A stretch of 8,751 bases of DNA from Desulfovibrio sp. OttesenSCG-928-G15 (GTDB taxonomy: Bacteria; Desulfobacterota; Desulfovibrionia; Desulfovibrionales; Desulfovibrionaceae), in the NCBI GenBank assembly GCA_030266525.1, contig JAJDIC010000083.1, forward strand, positions 1 to 8,751, given 5' to 3'. The first letter of the stretch is position 1; each line of letters starts with the position of its first letter. This document shows, piece by piece, positions 6,842-8,751 of the stretch. Made by a program: the position numbers and the translations under genes. The notes under the pieces were generated by a model, which saw only the letters and a list, made by a program, of their open reading frames with translations, did not search any database and was not told the DNA's origin.

Positions 6842-7202
6842 TGCCATCTTGTTTGGGCCGGGCGCAAAAAAATTCCTCGGAAAATTACTCAGTATTTCCT
6901 TGGGAATGCTGCTTTTTTTGACCGGTGCACGGTTTTTGCCTCTGGCCCGCGCCCGGAATTGGAAACATGTTCTTTACAAGTGCGCGGATTCAAGGCATTT
7001 AATACTATCATTACTATGGCGTCGTGCATAGTGTAAGCTGGTTATAAAGCCTTCACCGCCAAGCAGCAGTTTTTTCGCGCCACAGGCGCGGCCGGCCTGT
7101 TTGGCATGTGTCGTTGGTGAGGATTCATTCCCGGTTACGCAGTGGTATTGCGCGGTGGCCACAGGCCAATTCATGTAACATTGTTCTTAGCAAGGAGGAG
7201 CA
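6842..7202. other. Non-coding spacer and leader upstream of the DUF3798 gene
   Basis: I see no convincing coding sequence here; the two overlapping frames of about 124 codons have no family character. Contents: the hairpin at 6872-6907 and an 8-bp inverted repeat CCGGGCGC (6858-6865) / GCGCCCGG (6949-6956) around it. A palindrome AACATGTT (6963-6970) is followed by a weak possible promoter, TTTACA (6973-6978) and TTTAAT (6998-7003), 19 bases apart. A further hairpin pairs ACAGGC (7082-7087) with GCCTGT (7095-7100). The 9-mer GCCACAGGC occurs at 7079-7087 and again at 7158-7166. The strong ribosome site AAGGAGG (7192-7198) belongs to the next gene. Confidence 0.4.
6872..6919. terminator. Possible weak two-way terminator hairpin
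   Basis: ATTCC (6872-6876) pairs with GGAAT (6903-6907), and inside it GGAAA (6879-6883) pairs with TTTCC (6895-6899). Read on the minus strand, the stem is followed directly by a run of seven T (plus-strand A-run 6866-6872). On the plus strand seven T (6913-6919) come five bases after the stem. Internal loops make it weaker than the other terminators here. It could end transcripts from the LUD operon or the candidate RNA. Confidence 0.3.
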
Positions 7203-8414
7203 ATGAAACGACTGACTCTCTTACTGGCGGGATTTCTCATGATCTTTTCGGTCAATGCGGCAATGGCCGCTGACGCCGCGAAGTTTCACATCGGGGTTTG
7301 CACGGGTACTGTTTCCCAATCTGAAGATGATTTGCGCGGCGCTGAAAACTTGATCAAAAAGTATGGCGATGTCGCCAGCGGAGGCATGATCAAGCATATC
7401 ACCTACCCGGATCAGTTCATGACCGAAATGGAAACCACCATTTCTCAAATTGCTTCTTTTGCTGACGACCCCCTGATGAAAGCCGTTATCGTCAACCAGG
7501 CGATCCCCGGTACTACCGAAGCTTTTCGCAGAATTCGCGAAAAGCGTCCCGATATCCTTCTTTTTGCAGGTGAAGCCCACGAAGATCCGGGCGTCATCCA
7601 GACGGCAGCCGATCTGGCGGTCAACTGCGACAACATAGCACGCGGCTACCTGATTATTGAAGCTGCGAAAAAGCTTGGTGTTACGGACTTTGTGCATATC
7701 TCCTTCCCGCGCCACATGAGCTACGAGCTTTTGTCCCGCCGCCGCAATATCATGGAAGTGGCCTGCAAAGACCTTGGCCTGAACTTCCACTTTGAAACCG
7801 CGCCAGACCCCACGAGCGACGTGGGCGTAGCCGGCGCGCAACAGTTCATTCTTGAAAAAACCCCGGCCTGGATTGCCAAGTATGGCCCAAAGACCGCCTT
7901 TTTCTGCACAAACGACGCCCACACTGAGCCCCTGCTCAAGCGCATCGCCGAAGGCGAAGGGTACTTCATTGAAGCCGACCTTCCCTCCCCGCTCATGGGC
8001 TACCCCGGGGCGCTGGGTATTGAACTGGCCGACGTGGCTGGTGACTTCCCCGCCATCTTGAAGCGGGTGGAAGAAGCTGTGGTTGCCAAGGGCGGCAAGG
8101 GCCGCATGGGCACCTGGGCTTTTTCTTACGGTTTCACAACCTCCTACGCTCTGGGCGAATACGCCATCACCCTGCTGAACAAGGACGTGGACGCAAAAAC
8201 CTTCCGCCGTCACTTCAAGCAGGAAGATGTGTTCAAGGCTTACTCCGACGCCACACCCGGTGCCACCTGGAGCGGCAATATGTACACCGACGTGAATACC
8301 GGCGTGCCGAGCAAAAACCACGTTCTCGTGTATCAGGATGACTATATTTTCGGCCAGGGCTACCTGAATGTGACAGACCTCACTGTACCGGAAAAATACT
8401 TCAGCATTAAATAG
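7203..8414 (+). CDS. DUF3798 family periplasmic substrate-binding protein
   Basis: An exported solute-binding-type protein of 403 residues that I recognise as the DUF3798 family (conserved start GVCTGTVSQSEDDLRGAE). It has a signal peptide of 22 residues: a KR n-region, a hydrophobic core (LTLLLAGFLMIFSV) and an AMA|AD signal peptidase I site. There is no lipobox cysteine, so the mature protein should be soluble in the periplasm. The body alternates Rossmann-like segments (AVIVNQAI, RPDILLFAGE, VTDFVHISFPRHMSYE, KTAFFCTNDAHTEPLL), as in periplasmic sugar-binding folds. The next gene is a sugar-type ABC ATPase, which supports a role as the capture subunit of an importer. The ligand cannot be read from the sequence. 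AAGGAGG (7192-7198) is an excellent ribosome site four bases before the ATG. A terminator follows 16 bases after the stop, so this gene is probably made in excess over the membrane components. Confidence 0.85.
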   Translation: MKRLTLLLAGFLMIFSVNAAMAADAAKFHIGVCTGTVSQSEDDLRGAENLIKKYGDVASGGMIKHITYPDQFMTEMETTISQIASFADDPLMKAVIVNQAIPGTTEAFRRIREKRPDILLFAGEAHEDPGVIQTAADLAVNCDNIARGYLIIEAAKKLGVTDFVHISFPRHMSYELLSRRRNIMEVACKDLGLNFHFETAPDPTSDVGVAGAQQFILEKTPAWIAKYGPKTAFFCTNDAHTEPLLKRIAEGEGYFIEADLPSPLMGYPGALGIELADVAGDFPAILKRVEEAVVAKGGKGRMGTWAFSYGFTTSYALGEYAITLLNKDVDAKTFRRHFKQEDVFKAYSDATPGATWSGNMYTDVNTGVPSKNHVLVYQDDYIFGQGYLNVTDLTVPEKYFSIK

Positions 8415-8430
8415 AAGCACATACAAATCA

Positions 8431-8464
8431 GGCGGGGAGAGGTAATCTTTCCCCGCCGTTTTTT
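8431..8464 (+). terminator. Intrinsic terminator after the DUF3798 gene
   Basis: A stem of 11 bp pairs GGCGGGGAGAG (8431-8441) with CTTTCCCCGCC (8447-8457), including one G-U pair, around a five-base loop. A run of six T follows (8459-8464). It lies between the binding-protein gene and the ABC ATPase gene. It probably limits read-through and so sets the ratio of binding protein to transporter. Confidence 0.88.
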
Positions 8465-8512
8465 CTGGCAGCGCCATGCTGGAAGCAGTGAGAGTATCAA
8501 GGAGTCGCGGCA

Positions 8513-8520
8513 AAGCGCTT
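8513..8520. promoter_or_regulatory. Upstream AAGCGCTT palindrome (possible auxiliary operator)
   Basis: The perfect palindrome AAGCGCTT sits in a wider symmetric context, GC-N-AAGCGCTT-N-GC (8510-8523 region). It repeats the core of the palindrome at 8581-8588, with centres 68 bases apart and 36 bp before the -35 of the candidate promoter. Such pairs occur with looping repressors of the LacI family. Confidence 0.4.
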
Positions 8521-8548
8521 GGCAGTAGCGAAAACAGCCTGCGACCGT

Positions 8549-8591
8549 TTGACGGCAAGGAATTGCGCGCAAATATCTGTAAGCGCTTCCA
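8549..8591 (+). promoter_or_regulatory. Candidate promoter with LacI/CRE-like operator before the ABC ATPase gene
   Basis: TTGACG (8549-8554, 5/6 match to the -35) is followed after 17 bases by AATATC (8572-8577), a weak -10. Immediately downstream, over the expected start point, is TGTAAGCGCTTCCA (8578-8591). This fits the general LacI/CcpA-type pattern TGNAANCGNTNNCA at every fixed position. A repressor bound there would block initiation. The regulator itself is not in the window. Confidence 0.45.
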
Positions 8592-8639
8592 CTACATGAA
8601 AAGCTCAAACCCAGCGTATGACAAACCGGGGGATGTCGC

Positions 8640-8751
8640 ATGGTTCAGGAACCGTTGCTCCGCGTGGAAGGAGTGGGAAAAGCCTACTTTTCCAACAGAG
8701 TATTGAAAAATGTCTCGTTTACCCTTGGCAAGGGCCGTATTCTCGGACTGG
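8640..8751 (+). CDS. Sugar-type ABC transporter ATP-binding protein, N-terminus (3' end outside window)
   Basis: The first 37 codons of a nucleotide-binding subunit, beginning MVQEPLLRVEGVGKAYFSNR and continuing VLKNVSFTLGKGRILGL. This is the standard opening of ABC ATPases: a beta-strand with a conserved aromatic (GKAYF), then the V.L.NVSF strand leading to Walker A. The window stops just before Walker A. The pattern best fits the RbsA/MglA sugar-import class, which fits the adjacent binding protein. The start is fixed by an in-frame TGA at 8619-8621, with no other start codon before the ATG. GGGGGA (8628-8633) is a modest ribosome site six bases upstream. The likely target is the inner-membrane face, with a permease expected downstream. 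Confidence 0.82.
   Translation, partial: MVQEPLLRVEGVGKAYFSNRVLKNVSFTLGKGRILGL

Noticed and set aside
6660..7036. Two overlapping plus-strand frames of 123-124 codons in the spacer after the LUD gene
   Set aside because: They overlap each other in different frames, lack a ribosome site and family motifs, and run through hairpins and the candidate structured RNA.
7101..7129. TTGGCA plus ATTCAT as a promoter for the DUF3798 gene
   Set aside because: The -10 matches only about half of the consensus and nothing else supports it.
7221..8558. Long minus-strand open frame (445 codons) opposite the DUF3798 gene
   Set aside because: It is the antisense shadow of a well-supported gene with signal peptide and ribosome site; its translation has low-complexity, family-less character.
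8476..8706. Plus-strand frame of 76 codons overlapping the ABC ATPase start
   Set aside because: It overlaps the well-supported ATPase frame, has no recognisable domain, and covers the candidate promoter/operator.

Overview
The window looks like chromosomal DNA of a Desulfovibrionaceae-type sulfate or sulfite reducer (Desulfovibrio/Bilophila relatives). This rests on the moderate GC content, the canonical EF-G, a YhaM-type nuclease next to tmk, a stand-alone LUD protein and a DUF3798 binding protein. The taxonomic call is inference from protein character, since no search was possible.

Layout. Bases 2-961 hold the 3' part of fusA (EF-G). A strong two-way terminator (976-1025) separates it from a convergent minus-strand locus. 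That locus (3875 down to 1025) encodes a membrane-bound hybrid sensor histidine kinase. Its reading frame is broken by a run of nine C (minus strand; G on the plus strand, 3019-3027). With eight C the two open frames become one protein of about 949 residues: TM, sensor domain, TM, PAS, PAS, HisKA, HATPase, REC. The divergent intergenic region (3876-4146) carries a probable minus-strand promoter, a probable plus-strand promoter and several perfect dyads.

Next comes a plus-strand operon: a YhaM-like OB-fold/HD 3'-5' exoribonuclease (4147-5241), tmk (5217-5876, overlapping by 25 nt) and a LUD/DUF162 protein (5918-6637). The following 565 bases contain no convincing protein gene. Their first part, about 6663-6841, folds by hand into a 175-180 nt rod with a closing stem, a symmetric central bubble and an apical stem. 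That is the architecture of 6S RNA, and I propose it as a candidate ssrS gene. Further on are a hairpin flanked by T-runs and the leader of the next gene.

The right end is an ABC import locus. It has an exported DUF3798 binding protein (7203-8414), an intrinsic terminator, a 175-base spacer, and the first 37 codons of a sugar-type ABC ATPase (8640 to the window end). The spacer holds a candidate promoter with a LacI/CRE-like palindrome just after its -10, plus a second AAGCGCTT core upstream. The terminator and the internal promoter suggest that the binding protein and the transporter genes are expressed at different levels.

The strongest items for follow-up are the poly-C frameshift in the hybrid kinase (possible on/off switching), the 6S-like RNA, and the promoter/operator in front of the ABC ATPase. 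I saw no CRISPR array, insertion sequence, prophage gene or tRNA/rRNA.
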